Shown: positions 1-11,760, counted from the stretch's first letter. The stretch is DNA of 64,000 bases from Apoderus coryli (GCA_911728435.2 OU452198.1:32641902-32705901), one strand, 5' to 3'. The notes: generated by a model not told the origin, from the letters alone. Made by a program: numbers and translations.

Positions 1-2437
1 AAACAGACGTGCGATACGACCTTGCGGTAGCCATGGATACCAGACAACACTCTTGGTTCTCACCCCCTTATTGCTAGCTGATTTTTACGAACACTGAAAA
101 AATAAAACGTTTTTCCAAACTAGGTAATTCTTTAGCGAGACTTTATCATATCATATGACTGTAGATACATTGTTTGATATTATCTGCCACTATTTCGTGG
201 ACAATTCAGATTTATTACGAAGGATTTGTTATATCAAGGGAAGTATTTAAAATCTGTCAATGAATTTTTTCTCTCGTGGACCAAATTTCATACTTGCTCC
301 AAGACATATTCGAAAAGAAGATATGATTGCAAAGCTGCGAAGTTGGGTTAGTACTTTACCAACGGTTACAGCCAAAAAAATCTATTTTGAAACCGGTTGA
401 GTTCTTCGGAGAGCCAAAATACCACAAAGTAGTTGATCAAAATCAGAATTTCAAGCCCTAAAATCATGAAAATCCAATCTTAATATATAAGAATATGCAA
501 CATAACATGTTTATAAAACAATTGAACCATTCAACAACAATATATACAGCCAATCACTGCTCAATCATCAATCGGTTAAACCGTCATAAAAAAATGAAAA
601 CTAATCAGTTAAATTTTCTAATAAAATAACGGTAAAGTTCAAACGTTATCAATTGCTCTTCAAAATATATATATACTCAATAATAAATATTAAATTGCAA
701 TACTAATTAAAACAGCACTAAATACCTAACTTTTCGAGATCTCGAAATTTACAATAATTATTACTTAAACTTATCGGAACGTAAATAAGATTCAATCCTA
801 AGCTGGCAGAATTTCGCCACTTCTAGTTCTGAGTAAAAACTTGTCACTTGAGTCAGTTAATCGAGTTAAAGTATGGCGTGTGATTAATTAACTAACTTGA
901 ATTAATACGATAGCAATTAGAGAGAATCATAAATAATATTAATTCTGAGTGGTACTCATCCTGATATGGGTCTAGGTCTCATCATCCATCACAATCGCAT
1001 CAATCCAACACGATACACGTCTTAGTTTCTCCAACGATGACCAAAACACCAACCCAAGTGTCTACTTCGACTCAGGTTGTGGCAAACTTCCAGTAGCAAA
1101 CAACTTAACAACTCTTCTTCACGTATTAAGCTTCAACAAAGCTTCACAAAAAGGTCTGGTGAATGTTTACCAGGTAAAGGTAGAAACGCAAACAAAACGT
1201 AGAACGTAAAACGCAAACGCAATACTAGTCGTAAAACTATTCAAAAGAAAGAGAAAAGCCCTGAAATAATTCAACGTTATTAGAATCAAAACCACACTCT
1301 CAACGTGTACTTAGAGAAACACGTGACATAGAAACTTGAATAATCAACTTACGTTGGTGGTATGTGGCTTTAATGTGAGTTAGAGCTCTTCCATAATTCT
1401 CCAACCAGTTGTTGTTGGTCGAAATTCGGTTCAGTCCACTAAAGAACGTAAAAGAATACTAGAGAAAATTTTGGAATATTGGAAATGGCTACTCACCCCG
1501 GTACCACGAGTATATTCAATCCTGAAAAATACCGACTTGTGAGAAGATTACTCAACAAACGTAAAACTTCACTCATTCTTCAGATCAATAACATTCATAC
1601 CAATGTCAATATCGACACAATAATCGAAAACTCCAACTAACCAACTCGACTCATAAGCGCGACTAACTTCAAAAGGGAACATTTACCTACAACTAACTGT
1701 CACCACTCGGAAAAAGGAATCACATTGCTAAAACGATCTTCGATAACAGATCTATAGAATTAATCATACAAAAGAAGTAATAATACTAATGACATAATTT
1801 CCGATAACAGACCTAAAGAATTGATTTTATAAAAGAGGTAATAATAATGGCATATTTATAGGCTTAGCTTCAGCAATTATAATGTCAAGTTGCACACAGC
1901 TGATTGAAATGGGAAAATAGTTAACTCTAACCTATAAACAATATTCAATACAAACAGTACCATATTATATTTATTATGTGTGGAAAGATGTTAATTAATT
2001 TCGGAAAATTATGACCAGTATATTATGTATGTTAATTAATCTTATATCAGGCAATAATTGAATATTAACCTTCCACAAAAATGGCTTCAATAGTAACCAA
2101 TTCAGATATAATACCAGTAAACAAACTAAATATCTGTGAAAATCGTTCCAGCAATAATAAATCTAAATATAATATGAGACAAGTGAATAAAGCGAAATAG
2201 TCTGTTAACCAAAATTGATTTCACAAAGAAGTAACCGATAAAATCATATTAATTGTAAGTAAAGAATGAAAATATTTGTAGTTGTTAAATTTCTGATGAA
2301 ATAGCAAAATTAAGTTCTAACAAAAACAGTTAGGGAAAACTACGGCGAGTTTGAAACTTTGGTTGTGTTAGAACAGGCACTGACAAATGAGTGGCAACAA
2401 ATACCGCAAGACGCGGGTGCGTCTTTAATTGAATCTA
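1..2437. other. Unassigned AT-rich sequence
   Basis: No coding region or known element was recognised here. The part from about 960 to 1700 is less AT-rich than the rest and lacks the repeats seen elsewhere, so it could hold an unrecognised exon or regulatory sequence, but no open frame supports this. A direct duplication of about 57-61 bp is visible at 1741-1801 and 1802-1857; both units begin CGATAACAGA and share an AAGTAATAATA-like middle. Confidence 0.5.
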
Positions 2438-2554
2438 TACACTGAACCGAAAAGGTACGTGATATTAATAAAAAAGTGCTTCCAATCAATGAACGTCAAC
2501 ATTAAATTTGAGCCGATGATGGGTGACATTAATACAATGAACGTTCGTACATAA

Positions 2555-2810
2555 ATTCGGTTGCGAATTCTGTACGTTGAATTAATAAATAAAGAACATA
2601 AATTTATGCTCGCCGGTTATTGATCTTACGAATGATGGACATTAATTTATAACTCCTGTACGTTAAAACGATGTTACCAGGTTGTTAATGTTACGAACGA
2701 TGAACATTAATCTATGACTTTTGTACATTAAACCGATGTCTGAAGGTTATTAATGTTACGAACGAGAAACATGAATCTATGACTTTTGTACGTTAAACCA
2801 ATGTTAGCTG
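2555..2810. repeat. Short tandem repeat, about 65-bp unit
   Basis: Near-identical blocks containing TTACGAACGA, then ACATTAATCTATGACTT, then TACGTTAAACC recur at about 2617, 2682 and 2747, giving a 65-bp period. Earlier units are more diverged. The array lies in the left part of the element with TACACTGAA termini. Confidence 0.65.
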
Positions 2811-3149
2811 ATTATTACATTGGGTTATAATAATTGTTTTACGTAATTGTGTTCGCCGGAAATTATTATTACGAAAGATTGAGATTATTGTTCTGTATTC
2901 AATCAATAATCGCGAGCATATAGGTACATATGTATTATGTGTACTGCAAAGTGCAGTATGGTTCAAAAATACTAGTACCAATGGTTAGAGAATTTAAAAG
3001 CCCAAATAAGACTCAAAATTATCTTGCTGTACGTCCATTGATTTGATGCACCTGCTTTGTAAATAAATTAAATCATATTTGTACGACACTCGAAATCTAA
3101 AGGCTTTATTTTTAATTTAGTTAATATTAAATGCTAAACATGTCAGATT

Positions 3150-3700
3150 CGTCTGTCGTCTGAGGTGAAAAGGGAGAAAAAACTATATTTGGAAACTAAA
3201 GTCCGCGGAAATTCTTCTAAACAAAATTGGAAATTATTTCGAGATCTAAACATTTATGCAAGGGAAAATATCACAATACCGTCTTTTATTCATGATGTTG
3301 ATAATATTAATGATTTTTTTGTGGCCACTTCTACCAACAATCCGGAAACCCAGGAACGATCAATTTTTACTTAGGTAATAAAATTAGGCCTGATATTAAC
3401 TTTGAATTTACAATGGTGGATCATGGGGAGATACTTGATGTATTGCTTGGGATTAAGTCAAATGCTGTAGGCAGTGACATGAGCAGTATTGATATGCTAG
3501 TAGTAGTAGTTGTCCGTTTATAATGCCCTTTATACAGCATCTAGTTAATTATTACTATATAGAAACGAGGAACTTCCCAACATGTTGGAAAGAAGCCAAT
3601 GTCATTCCAATCCCAAAACTAAAGGATCTTATATTTCTACATTTGTTGTATTATTTGGGAACAAATTTTAAAAATAGATTTAGGAACACACTTCATTTTT
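3150..3700 (+). pseudogene. Non-LTR retrotransposon scrap (endonuclease-RT linker and start of RT)
   Basis: Frames at 3165-3374 and 3381-3640 together read like the region before and at the start of the reverse transcriptase domain of jockey-type elements. One part has KQNWKLFRDLNI and INDFF; a second reads HLVNYYYIETRNFPTCWKEA followed by NVIPIPK. The latter closely parallels the start of the RT at 27082 (YLVNYCIETNKYPTPWK, then VIPLPK), so this is a second, shorter copy of that family. The two parts are in different frames with a stop between them, and the RT catalytic region is absent. Confidence 0.7.
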
Positions 3701-4196
3701 CAACTGTATACATTTAACTAAACAAAACAAAAAGGACGCGTAAACAAAAAGTCTATGAGAATGTCATAATGTCAATGTTTTGAGTATTCAGTCTATGGTC
3801 CGGGTGCATTGATTTGCGCGCGTTATTCAGAATTTAATGGTTAGGTTCGTAAAATTAATGCTTAGCATCCATTGAATGAACGATCGATTATTAGTTTTTA
3901 TGTTCGCTGTTCATAGGTGTATGATTCACAAATTATTGTATTAAAGGCGAAGAGCATAAATTAATAAATTTAAAACATTGAAGCAATAAATAGTGACATT
4001 ATATTGATGAAAAAAAACATAAATTTTCGATGTCTTGCATTTATTGATTAATGTTTCATCGTACATTGTTTCTATGTATGAAATTATTAATTTATGATCA
4101 AAATTCATTGTAACAGTGACCAATTCATAATATTAATGTTCAAAATATTGATGACAACCATTCATTGGTTTTACGTACAATATTTTTTTCAGTGTA

Positions 4197-5135
4197 CGCG
4201 AAAGGATGAGAAGCGTTATTCAAGCTCACGGAGGAAATACTCGATTTTAGGAAAATCCGTTCGAAATTTTTGAAGTTTCGATATGAAAAAATGATGACAA
4301 GAAAACGGCCAAAAACTCGAAAAAGAAAATTGTCAAAATTGATGTAATACTAAAAAAGGTATTTAGGATCGATTTTGAACAAAATTTTCTTTGTCCGCTT
4401 AATATTGCGGGACCGTGTATAAGTGCTGTAGCTACTTTCATTATGTCAATAGCTACTATGTTTCTGGAGTATATTATCTCAATGTGTGAAGTGAATCCGA
4501 GCTGCAGAAAATCAAACGTATAGGGAATAGTTCTATTAAATAAACGTGGGACATTCTACGAAAGTATATACCTAATATTTGTATATATAAAAAAAAACCT
4601 AGACGATGAAATTTTTTTTTTACTTTTTATCATAAATAAAACAGCATTTAATTGTGCAAAGAACTTCTAGCTTCAGAAAGGAGAATTATTGATGAAGAAA
4701 ACAAAGGTCATTGCGCCCTTAAAGTTAATTTTTGTGCGGTGGTTAAAAAATGGGGGTGTAAAGTTACAAAACGAGGGTGACTTTTTTTGTAGATACGTAT
4801 ACAGAGAGGGAGAGAAAATACGAATAATTGATAGGCGATCCCAACCAGAACGGGGATCGAAAATAACGCGTTTCATTTATGTACTTTTTATAAATGTGAA
4901 AATGGTACATATAAAAACGGTATTATTATTTACTTGTTGCTTGTTGTGTCATTACCCACTGACCTATAAGTTCATATATTATATTTTTTATGTTCCCTAT
5001 AGTTATTTAAATTAGAGCATTGCGATGGGCACTGCACTTTTGTACAATAAATAATTTATTAAACTAGAAACAGAACAGAAAATGTTGTAATAGTTTCGAA
5101 AAAAGCCGATTTGGATAATTTTTTATTTTTACTTT
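4197..5135. other. Unassigned intergenic or intronic sequence
   Basis: No recognisable gene. An open frame of 108 codons (4689-5015, + strand) has no familiar motif and is probably chance. Confidence 0.4.
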
Positions 5136-5247
5136 CCCGCACAGGGAAATTATTGTGGATGCGCGAAAAAATGAGGTAAAGACGGACATAACCATCTGAA
5201 GTTCCTTAAGACAATTAAGACCATTTCCAGATGGAAGTCTGTCTGTC
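5136..5247 (-). repeat. Dispersed repeat fragment (copy 1 of 3)
   Basis: Contains CTTTCCC with CAGGGAAA, then AAGACGGACATAACCAT, then CCATTTCCAGATGG and GTCTGTCTGTC. The reverse complement of this order is seen at about 56180-56310, and part of it at about 60680-60770. It abuts the left end of the element starting at 5248. Confidence 0.6.
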
Positions 5248-6505
5248 TACACTGAAAAAAATTCTAAAAATGAACCCTAATAAATAATTATTTGGCTTTT
5301 ATTTGTTTAATTCAAACAAAATTGTTTATATTTAGGGACCAACAAGAAAGTCACCAATGAAATATTTATTTAGTTCAAACAAATATTTGAAACATATTTA
5401 CGGGCGTTTATGGCAAACGCGAAATCAACTAGGCGTATTAGCAGGTAGGTATACCTATATAAATATATGATTTGTTCTACCCAAATAAATAATATGATCC
5501 GGCAAAATCTAATTTCCTTCCAATAAATATTTTGTTTGTTACAAAGATAAATTTATTTCTTCAAACATTCTTTTTCTAGAAATTAATTTGCAAATATTAT
5601 TATTAATAAAACCAGAAACTGTTTGGATCAATTGTTCAAAAAACACCTACACACGGGGATTGTTTCGGTTCTTTAATAAACTAGGGTTTACAATTTTTTA
5701 ATGTGGAAAATTAAAATTGAGGGGGAGTGTAGGAAATATATGTATGACCCTATACAATATATATCATTATTATAAAATTATAGTGGTATGATTGTTAGTA
5801 AAATATAGATGTCAGTGGAAATAAAATAAAATATAAAGAAGTTGTCAGAACCACTGCGCAAGTTATTTAAATATTAATTGTTATAAATTACAAAAATAGG
5901 TTCATTCTTTATAAAAGTCCATACAAAAATCTTAAATCAGATCTACAGGGTGCTCAAAATGAAACAATCTCCAAATTATTACTTGTGTAGGTGTTTTTTG
6001 AACAATTCATCCAAACAGTTTTTAACTAGTGTTATTAACAAAAATATTTGTAAAATAATTTCTAGAAAAAAACATGTTTGAAGAAATAAATATTTATTTG
6101 TAACAAAGTATTTAAAACTAAAACTATCAAATTTGCCGGAACAAATTATTTGTTTAGATAGAACAAATCACATATTTAATATAAAAAAATATTTATTCAG
6201 AATAAACAAATATTTATTTATTCCAAGTAGAGGCACCTTTGAGCCAAGTACTAGGAGTCTTTCTAAATAACTCTAGTTAGTTCAAGCAAACAAATATAGA
6301 CTTACATTTTCGGGCCTTGTTAACAAGTAAGTATAAGTACTAAGTCAAATAAATATTTATTTAAATGAAACAAATACTAGTTGTGTATTTCAAATAAACC
6401 ATATATTTGTCTCAAGTACATGGGTTGTTTGTCGTATACCGAAGAAATATTGTTTGGTTCAACTCCATTTTTTTTTTGATCCAAACAAATATTTTTTTCA
6501 GTGTA
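5248..6505. mobile_element. Foldback element with TACACTGAA termini
   Basis: It starts TACACTGAAAAAAAT and ends ATTTTTTTCAGTGTA. The arms are inverted copies: for example CTGTTTGGATCAATTG followed by TTCAAAAAACACCTACACA at about 5620-5660 is matched by its complement at about 5982-6025, and ATTTATTTCTTCAAACAT near 5550 by its complement near 6070. Arms contain many AAACAAATATTTG blocks. The spacer (about 5665-5980) is different sequence. No coding capacity was seen, so it is non-autonomous. Confidence 0.7.
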
Positions 6506-6679
6506 TAACTCTTATTAATAGAATATAATACAGTAAGGGGTTTTTGGCGTCATTGGTCACATATGCTGAAGCCGTATTTTTTTTTTCAGTGCTTTGATTT
6601 TCCATTATTTGCTTATTTTAGTATTTTGATTGTGAAATACAGGGTCTCACCGATAATTATTGAATAATGCGTAATGAGG

Positions 6680-6875
6680 AGGAATTTTTTTTTTAATTTA
6701 TTTTTCTTTAATTCAAATGGAAGTTAAGTTTAGTTTAATGCTCGGGTCAGAATATCATATCAGTATTGCTGCCTTCTCACCCTTTTCGTAATCACTTATG
6801 TACCTTATCTTTATGTGTTCATATTATATGGTATTATAATTTGATTGCGAATAAAAAGATATTATTATTATCATG
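6680..6875 (+). repeat. Possible 3' tail of a non-LTR element
   Basis: The stretch ends in AATAAAAAGATATTATTATTATC, i.e. a polyadenylation-like AATAAA followed by a short ATT microsatellite. The same arrangement closes clearer RT-derived copies at 28800-28840 and 52366-52390. No protein remains. Weak call. Confidence 0.3.
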
Positions 6876-6954
6876 CACTGAATTGTGTCCAAGAAATTCA
6901 ACGGATAACATGAATTGTCGGTATTGGACAAATAAATAAAACCTTATAAATTTC

Positions 6955-6995
6955 AGCCAACGTTTCGTTCACTGTACGTGAACTTCTTCAGGGCC
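6955..6995 (-). ncRNA. Hammerhead ribozyme-like motif (A)
   Basis: On the minus strand: CTGAAGA (complement of 6985-6991), stem II GTTCAC/GTGAAC with a 5-nt loop (6967-6983), GAAA (6963-6966), then C and the cleavage-type triplet GTT (6959-6961). Stem I can form from GGCC just before the core (6992-6995) and GGCT just after the triplet (6955-6958), with one G-U pair. This is the hammerhead core order CUGANGA, stem II, GAAA, NUH, with a minimal stem III. Such cores are known from Penelope-like elements and small retrozymes. Activity is not shown. Confidence 0.6.
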
Positions 6996-7258
6996 TTATT
7001 TAGTCTTGATCTAAGAAAAACATACACAAAACAACAACATTACATTTAAAATTGTACAAGAAATATCCATCACAATATGTAGGTATAAAGTATCTTGTAT
7101 AGCAGCACTATTCTAGTGAAGACTGCCAATTCGGTTTCTTTTTGAATTATATTTTAACAAAATTAATAAGTTCGCCCTGAGGCTATAAAGTGAACCGTAT
7201 TCGTTTTAAAAAATAGTGAATTATCTGTTAATGAAGTTGGTTTTCATTTTTGTTTTAG

Positions 7259-7370
7259 CAATGTGGGCAACATGGGAAAGACGACTATCCCAACTGGACA
7301 AGAAATACCATGGGTATGGGTAAGCAGGGCTATGAATCGAAGATGAACGAACATAACCAGATGCAAAAGG
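7259..7370 (+). CDS. Internal exon of a probable rotund/squeeze-type zinc-finger gene
   Basis: Preceded by a polypyrimidine tract ending TTTTTGTTTTAG and followed by GTGAGT, both textbook splice sites. Only one frame is open: 37 complete codons reading QCGQHGKDDYPNW, then TRNTMGMGKQGYESKMNE and HNQMQK, plus one extra base (phase 1). The composition (polar, Met/Asn/Gln rich) and balanced base use differ from the AT-rich surroundings. The phase fits the exon at 20144, which would supply the next two bases. Assignment to the same gene rests on phase, strand and composition, not on a database match. It would lie N-terminal to the zinc fingers. No upstream exon was identified. Confidence 0.7.
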
Positions 7371-7659
7371 GTGAGTTTAGTTTCATTTTGTATTTTTTGA
7401 TATAACTGCTGGCGAAAACAAGCGGACCGGAACAAATTTTGCCCTCATTGTAAATTCAAATATTGCTATAACCGAGCGGACATGCGGTTTTCGAGAGATT
7501 AAATACAAATTATTGGGAATCAGGGCAAATACTAGATTTTTTTTAAGTTTAATGACCGCTGAAATTTAAAGGGTAAAAAGTTTCTAGAGAAAAAGCAGTT
7601 TGAAGGAATTTTAGAAATATCGTAAATTCTGGAAGATATCGGGAATTTTTTCTAACACA

Positions 7660-8245
7660 AAGTAAGTGTGACATTTTAGGTCAACATATATAACAATAGT
7701 TATTGGCATCGTCACATTCAGTATGTACATAAATAAAAATACAATATAAACAAACAAAATACTCAAACAACAAATGCGTGTGTAAATAGTACAAATACAA
7801 AACAGTAAAACAAAGTACATAAAAGTCACTTAAAACTTCAATAATTCTAAAGGGGCACAATTCAAATACTACAACAACAATCAACAGACTATAATATAAC
7901 CTAAGATTACCAAAGCACTAGAGTGTAAAAAATTCACTCAAAATTTGTAGGTGAGATAGTCAGCATAGTCATATGAGACAATCTCAAGAAGTTGTTTTTT
8001 CACTTCAACTTTAAATTTATTGTTGTTCGCAATATCTTTTATCTGACGAGGCAGGTGATTATAGAACCTACCGGCCTTAACCTGAAACTGTCGATCTGTC
8101 AAAGCTAGTCTGTGCCGGGGCAGACACTGTATTCGTCACTTATTTTCAGAGCTTAACTGATGATAAATACGAGTATTTAAAAGAAGACGCTGGCTTTCCA
8201 CATGTAAATCTTGATGCTGAAACTCCCAACGTGTTCCACTCGTGT
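7660..8245 (-). pseudogene. 3' end of a non-LTR retrotransposon (ORF2 C-terminus and 3' UTR)
   Basis: On the minus strand the frame ending at a stop at 7938-7940 reads RHRLALTDRQFQVKAGRF, then YNHLPRQIK, a typical C-terminal end of jockey/CR1-type ORF2 proteins (basic segment then Tyr-Asn-x-Leu-Pro). Upstream, after one in-frame stop near 8138, it continues TRWEFQHQDLHVES and RIYHQL up to about 8245. Sequence beyond the stop, to about 7660, would be the 3' UTR. All the RT catalytic region is missing. Confidence 0.7.
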
Positions 8246-8369
8246 CGTATACCGTGTCGTATACTGGCTGATACAGTGACTGCAAAAAGTTTCATCCACT
8301 TGAGTTTTTATTAAAAATTATTACCTAATTTGATAGGTCTTCTTTCATTTTATTAATCTAAGAAAAACT

Positions 8370-8890
8370 ATTGAACAGATCATAGTTACAATATTCTGCC
8401 ACCGTGTTTTACTGTCGGAAACAAATTTTCTTGTTTAAATTCCACATTAAGTCTTCGCCATACCATAGTATGATGTCCATTCGATTATATTTAGATTAAT
8501 CTGAGAAAATAACACGTTGCCAAAAATTATTTGTTTCATTCATATATTTATTTGCAAACTCTAATCCAGCAATTCCCAAAGTGGTCGGTCCAGGTGGACC
8601 CCCAAGGGGTTCACGAGAGACTCGACGGGGGTGTATGAAAATTAATTTCAAAGAAGTAAAGTTGGATGGAGTCACTTCCTCAATTGGCCAACTTTGCAAT
8701 CAATTGTAACTTTTTTTTTAGGTAGTAATGTAGCTGAAGGGAGTCCAGAAAAATTTTGAAAGTGGTGTATGAAACAAAAGAGTTTGGGAACCTCTGACTC
8801 TAACCCTTTTCTTTTTCGATTAATCATTAACCCAATACGTTTTCCAGTCACTATAGTTATTTTCATTACTGTCGGTATCTTTTGGCAGGT
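8370..8890 (-). mobile_element. Tc1-like transposon fragment, copy 1 (with nested hAT MITE)
   Basis: Minus-strand reading gives LEFANKYMN, NNFWQRVIFSD, stop, SKYN, then after a frame change VWRRLN and LFPTVKHGG. These are the region around the first catalytic Asp (SDESKYN in intact proteins) and the following W-R and VKHGG motifs of Tc1-family DDE transposases. The codon after SD is a TAA stop. The flank 8805-8890 (CCAGTCACTATAG, then ACTGTCGGTATC) recurs at 34640-34690 and 57755-57800 and belongs to the same element. A 230-bp foreign piece interrupts it at 8566-8796. Confidence 0.75.
8566..8796. mobile_element. hAT-like MITE inserted in the Tc1 fragment
   Basis: Ends are CAGCAATTCCCAAAG on the left and GTTTGGGAACCTCTG on the right, imperfect inverted repeats of the CAG-GGTTCCCAAAC type common in hAT elements. 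Flanks are ACTCTAAT (8558-8565) and ACTCTAAC (8797-8804), an 8-bp target duplication with one change. The related Tc1 copy at 34605-34625 lacks the insert and shows a single target, an empty site. No ORF of its own is credible. Confidence 0.8.
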
Positions 8891-9559
8891 ATGATTTAAA
8901 ATAAACAGGGTGTCCGCAAAAAAAATATTAGCTATTTTTGAAAATTTGCATTATTTAATTGTTTAGCTTATATAAGGTATTCGAACATTTGTCGGTCTAA
9001 ACACTTTGGTGATCTAAACTTTTGGATACTTAATTATTTTTTCAACGTGTAGAGGTTTTCGAATGTTTCTGAGTAATATTAATTGGATTATCACAAAAAT
9101 GGATAGTAATTTATTTAGTCTATTCATCGTAGAAACATTTATTATTTAATAAAGTTACGTATCGATATAATAAACATTAAATTAACGAATTATCACGCTG
9201 GGATAGTATATTATCGCCGTTTTTTTGCCTAAATTTTATTAAAACATCCACACTTCATTATCGCTATTTTATGATTACTTGGAAATTTGTTGTTTTATTT
9301 TTGGACACGCTTTTCTGTATGGTAAGTTAACGGTGAATTTATTTCATTATTTATTAAAACACAACAATGTACTTTCCAGTTTTAATAAAACGTCTAGTAA
9401 TAGAGGTAACTATAACGAAAGATAACAAAAAAAAAAACACTCTAAATACATTTACAAAGAATCGGGCATCACGTTCATTGTATGATCTTTTTTTTGTTAT
9501 TAATGAATTTTTCTGCTACTGGATTTATTCATAGACGTAGGTACGGACAATTCGAATAA
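8891..9559. other. Unassigned AT-rich sequence
   Basis: Only ACAGGGTGTCCGCAAAA near 8907 is notable: it resembles the terminal motif of the many TACAGGGTG-ended elements in this window. Nothing else recognised. Confidence 0.4.
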
Positions 9560-9835
9560 CAATACTTCATTTTATTACCTATTACCTCACCTTTTACATT
9601 TTTAGAAACAATCACTAGATGGTGCTTTTGACATAATATGTCAATTAATTCAGTAGTTCGTTGACAATTATTATACAAGAAGAAGAATAAAGGACTCGAA
9701 ATGCTTCCCTGCGGTATACCTATATTTAATAGAAAGTCCTCCGACCCTTTGCCTGCCCTTCATGATCTCACGAAATACTAACTTAACTTTTAATTTGCAA
9801 TCATAAAGCTTGTCCTGTTCTACTTTTTGAACATA
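9560..9835 (-). pseudogene. Reverse transcriptase scrap (motif B region)
   Basis: Minus-strand frame reads NIGIPQGSISSPLFFFLYNN, the conserved G-x-P-Q-G-x-x-SP-LF-LY-N block of non-LTR RTs. It is followed by TTELIDILC without the YADD motif, and preceded in another frame by CKLKVKLVFREIMKG. Heavily decayed. Confidence 0.6.
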
Positions 9836-10519
9836 TTATACGTTAAAGAAAAAAAAGTTTTTAATTTCTTAATTGTTGTGGACTATTACAAATTTGTGTT
9901 AAATGTGTTAAACCGCAACTCCCTAAGGACTTTTACAATCGATTTTTGAGTCCCAATGAACTTTCCCTTGTAAAGTTGGTATTGATTTTCTTCTGCTGAA
10001 AACTCTCGAACTGTCAAGAAAATATATCACAATTATTCCGTTTTCTTTTTAGCCTAAAGAGGTCCATCTCATTTTGGATCCTAATGATACTTATAAGGGT
10101 TAACTTTAACACCCTGTAATAATAAGCTTTATTCTTGATTTTTTTTTCTCTTTATTGTCCACCAGAAGGAAGAAGTTTAGCTTATCTTTCATAAGGTTGA
10201 TTTCAAATGGTCAGATTCATCGCCTGTTTATCAGGGTTCGGTGCAAAATATATGAATTGCAAGGGTGAATTATATTTTGAGACAGTCCTCAAATGAAGGA
10301 TGCAGTTTCTCCTGCTGTTTTTGTGCGGTGAAAACTAAAGGCTAGATCGGCGCGTGCTGATCTTATTCAAGGTCAGCTTCTTAATGAAACGGAAAGTTTT
10401 GATTCCAGTTTTATTTTGCTGAGGTTATTACTAATATAAAGATCGTTTTTTTCCTTGAAAGTAGTGTTTAGCGTCGCGGTCATGACAGTCATTAAATTAA
10501 TGCATAATCATTAAGATTA
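9836..10519. other. Unassigned sequence
   Basis: No gene or element recognised. Confidence 0.4.
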
Positions 10520-10965
10520 AGATCAAAATTAAGGGCGCTATTGTCTTTATTGTCTTGAGTTACTTGATCTATGTCTCAAGTTACAACTCTAGAGCTCTTA
10601 TGAATTCCAGTAGCTTGGCTGATTTCAGGGACAACACGTCTCCATCTTGCACGATTTCATACCCCAAGTGTTTCCTAAGGCGACAATGTCCTGTAAGAAT
10701 AAGTATCCCGCATTTACTGAGATCCAAACAGAGTTTAGATCTTTCATGGTTTAAGTTTCCATTTCTTGGAGTGTATCAGTCCAGGAAGACTTGCTCTGTC
10801 TGTTTCCTACTTAACTCTGAACTCTTCTTGTATAGGTGTGTTTCCCTAAGTCGTAGAACGCTTCAAGCCCTACAAAAGGGGTTGATTGGCTTCTTCGTTT
10901 CCCCTGATACCAGAGTGTCCAAAGAAGGGAAACTCAAAAAGAGCATAACGCAGTCTTGAGTATGA
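10520..10965 (-). pseudogene. RNase H / C-terminal region of an R1- or I-like retrotransposon
   Basis: In minus-strand frames one finds FGHSGIRGNEEANQ, the conserved GHxGIxGNExAD block of non-LTR RNase H domains with Asp replaced by Asn, and further on ILTGHCRLRKHLGYEIV followed by KLLEFIRA. The latter is the segment before and after the C-terminal Cys/His region. Several stops and frame changes separate the parts. The 134-codon frame on the opposite strand is its shadow. Compare the cleaner relative at 43285-43720. Confidence 0.6.
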
Positions 10966-11280
10966 TTATGCATATAGATTCTTATAGCCTTTCTGTTATT
11001 AAGCAAGATTTGAAGGTTGAAGTTAATACTAATTGGATAAGGAGGAAGTTTGACATAAGAAATTGCTCGGGACTTGCTCTACTACAACTATTAGTCCAAT
11101 TTCCAACGAACATTTAAAATTTAAAGAATATTTACACATCTAGAAGTCCTACAATTACTTAAATCCTTTTCAATTTTATACTAGTCGCATGTCCCACGAT
11201 CGACGCTAAACAGTTCATTCGGTTTCGTGAACGGATAATTTTAAAATAAAGAACACTCATACTTTCTCATTAGAACAAAC
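10966..11280. other. Unassigned sequence
   Basis: No gene or element recognised. Confidence 0.4.
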
Positions 11281-11760
11281 AGAAATCTAAATCTTGGCAT
11301 CAGATTGAGATTTGTGGAGTGTTATGTGTGGTCAGTGTTAATGTACGGAGTGGAAACTTGGACGCTAAAGACTCAAATGATTACAAAGCTCGAAGCATTT
11401 GAGATGTGGCTCTATAGGCGCATTCCGAAGATACCTTGGACTGATAGGATAACCAACGACGAAGTGTTGAGACGCATCGGCCGAAAACGAAAACTGCTCA
11501 CAATCATTAAGATAAGAAAAACATCGTACATAGGACACATATTACGCAATGACAAATATCTACTGTTACAAAATATTATGCAGAGCAGAATTGAGGGGAA
11601 GAAGGGCATCGGCAGAAAGAGAAAATCCTGGCTCCGAAACATTAGAGAGTGGACAAATCTCAGCGTTGGAGAACTGTTCCATGTTGCAAAAGACAGAGAA
11701 GAATTTAGAAAAGTGGTCGCCAACCTTCTGTGAGAAGACGGCATGAAAAGAAGAAGATAC
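11281..11760 (+). pseudogene. RTE-like retrotransposon RT C-terminus, 5'-truncated
   Basis: An open frame to 11733 reads LRFVECYVWSVLMYGVETW, then EAFEMWLYRRI, DEVLRRI, GHILRNDKY, GRKRKSWLRNIREW. This is the thumb and C-terminal end of the abundant insect endonuclease-reverse transcriptase proteins, which I place in or near the RTE clade. It is the same family as 15005-16039, which shares the blocks YGVE-WT, NEEVLRRM, GHIMRNEKY and GRRRNSWLKNLRQW. The palm domain with the catalytic Asp residues is absent. After the stop the sequence runs into GAAGACGGCATGAAAAGAAGAAG, probably the 3' end. Confidence 0.85.

Larger units (their letters stand above)
2438..4196. mobile_element. Repeat element with TACACTGAA-type inverted termini
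   Basis: The left end reads TACACTGAA and the right end reads TTCAGTGTA, and the first 50-70 bp inside each end are loosely complementary (both contain TACGT, CCAAT and AATGAA blocks). Inside the left part is a short tandem array of about 65-bp units (roughly 2555-2810) built on TTAATGTTACGAACGA. Fragments of similar sequence recur near the right end. A non-LTR RT scrap lies in the middle. The same terminal motif bounds the next element at 5248-6505. It is probably a non-autonomous DNA transposon or foldback element; its superfamily is not known to me. Confidence 0.45.

Noticed and set aside
4689..5015. 108-codon open frame on the + strand
   Set aside because: No recognisable domain, a hydrophobic low-complexity end, and a long opposite-strand frame over the same bases; likely chance.
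10555..10959. 134-codon + strand frame
   Set aside because: Antisense to RNase H and C-terminal retrotransposon sequence on the minus strand.
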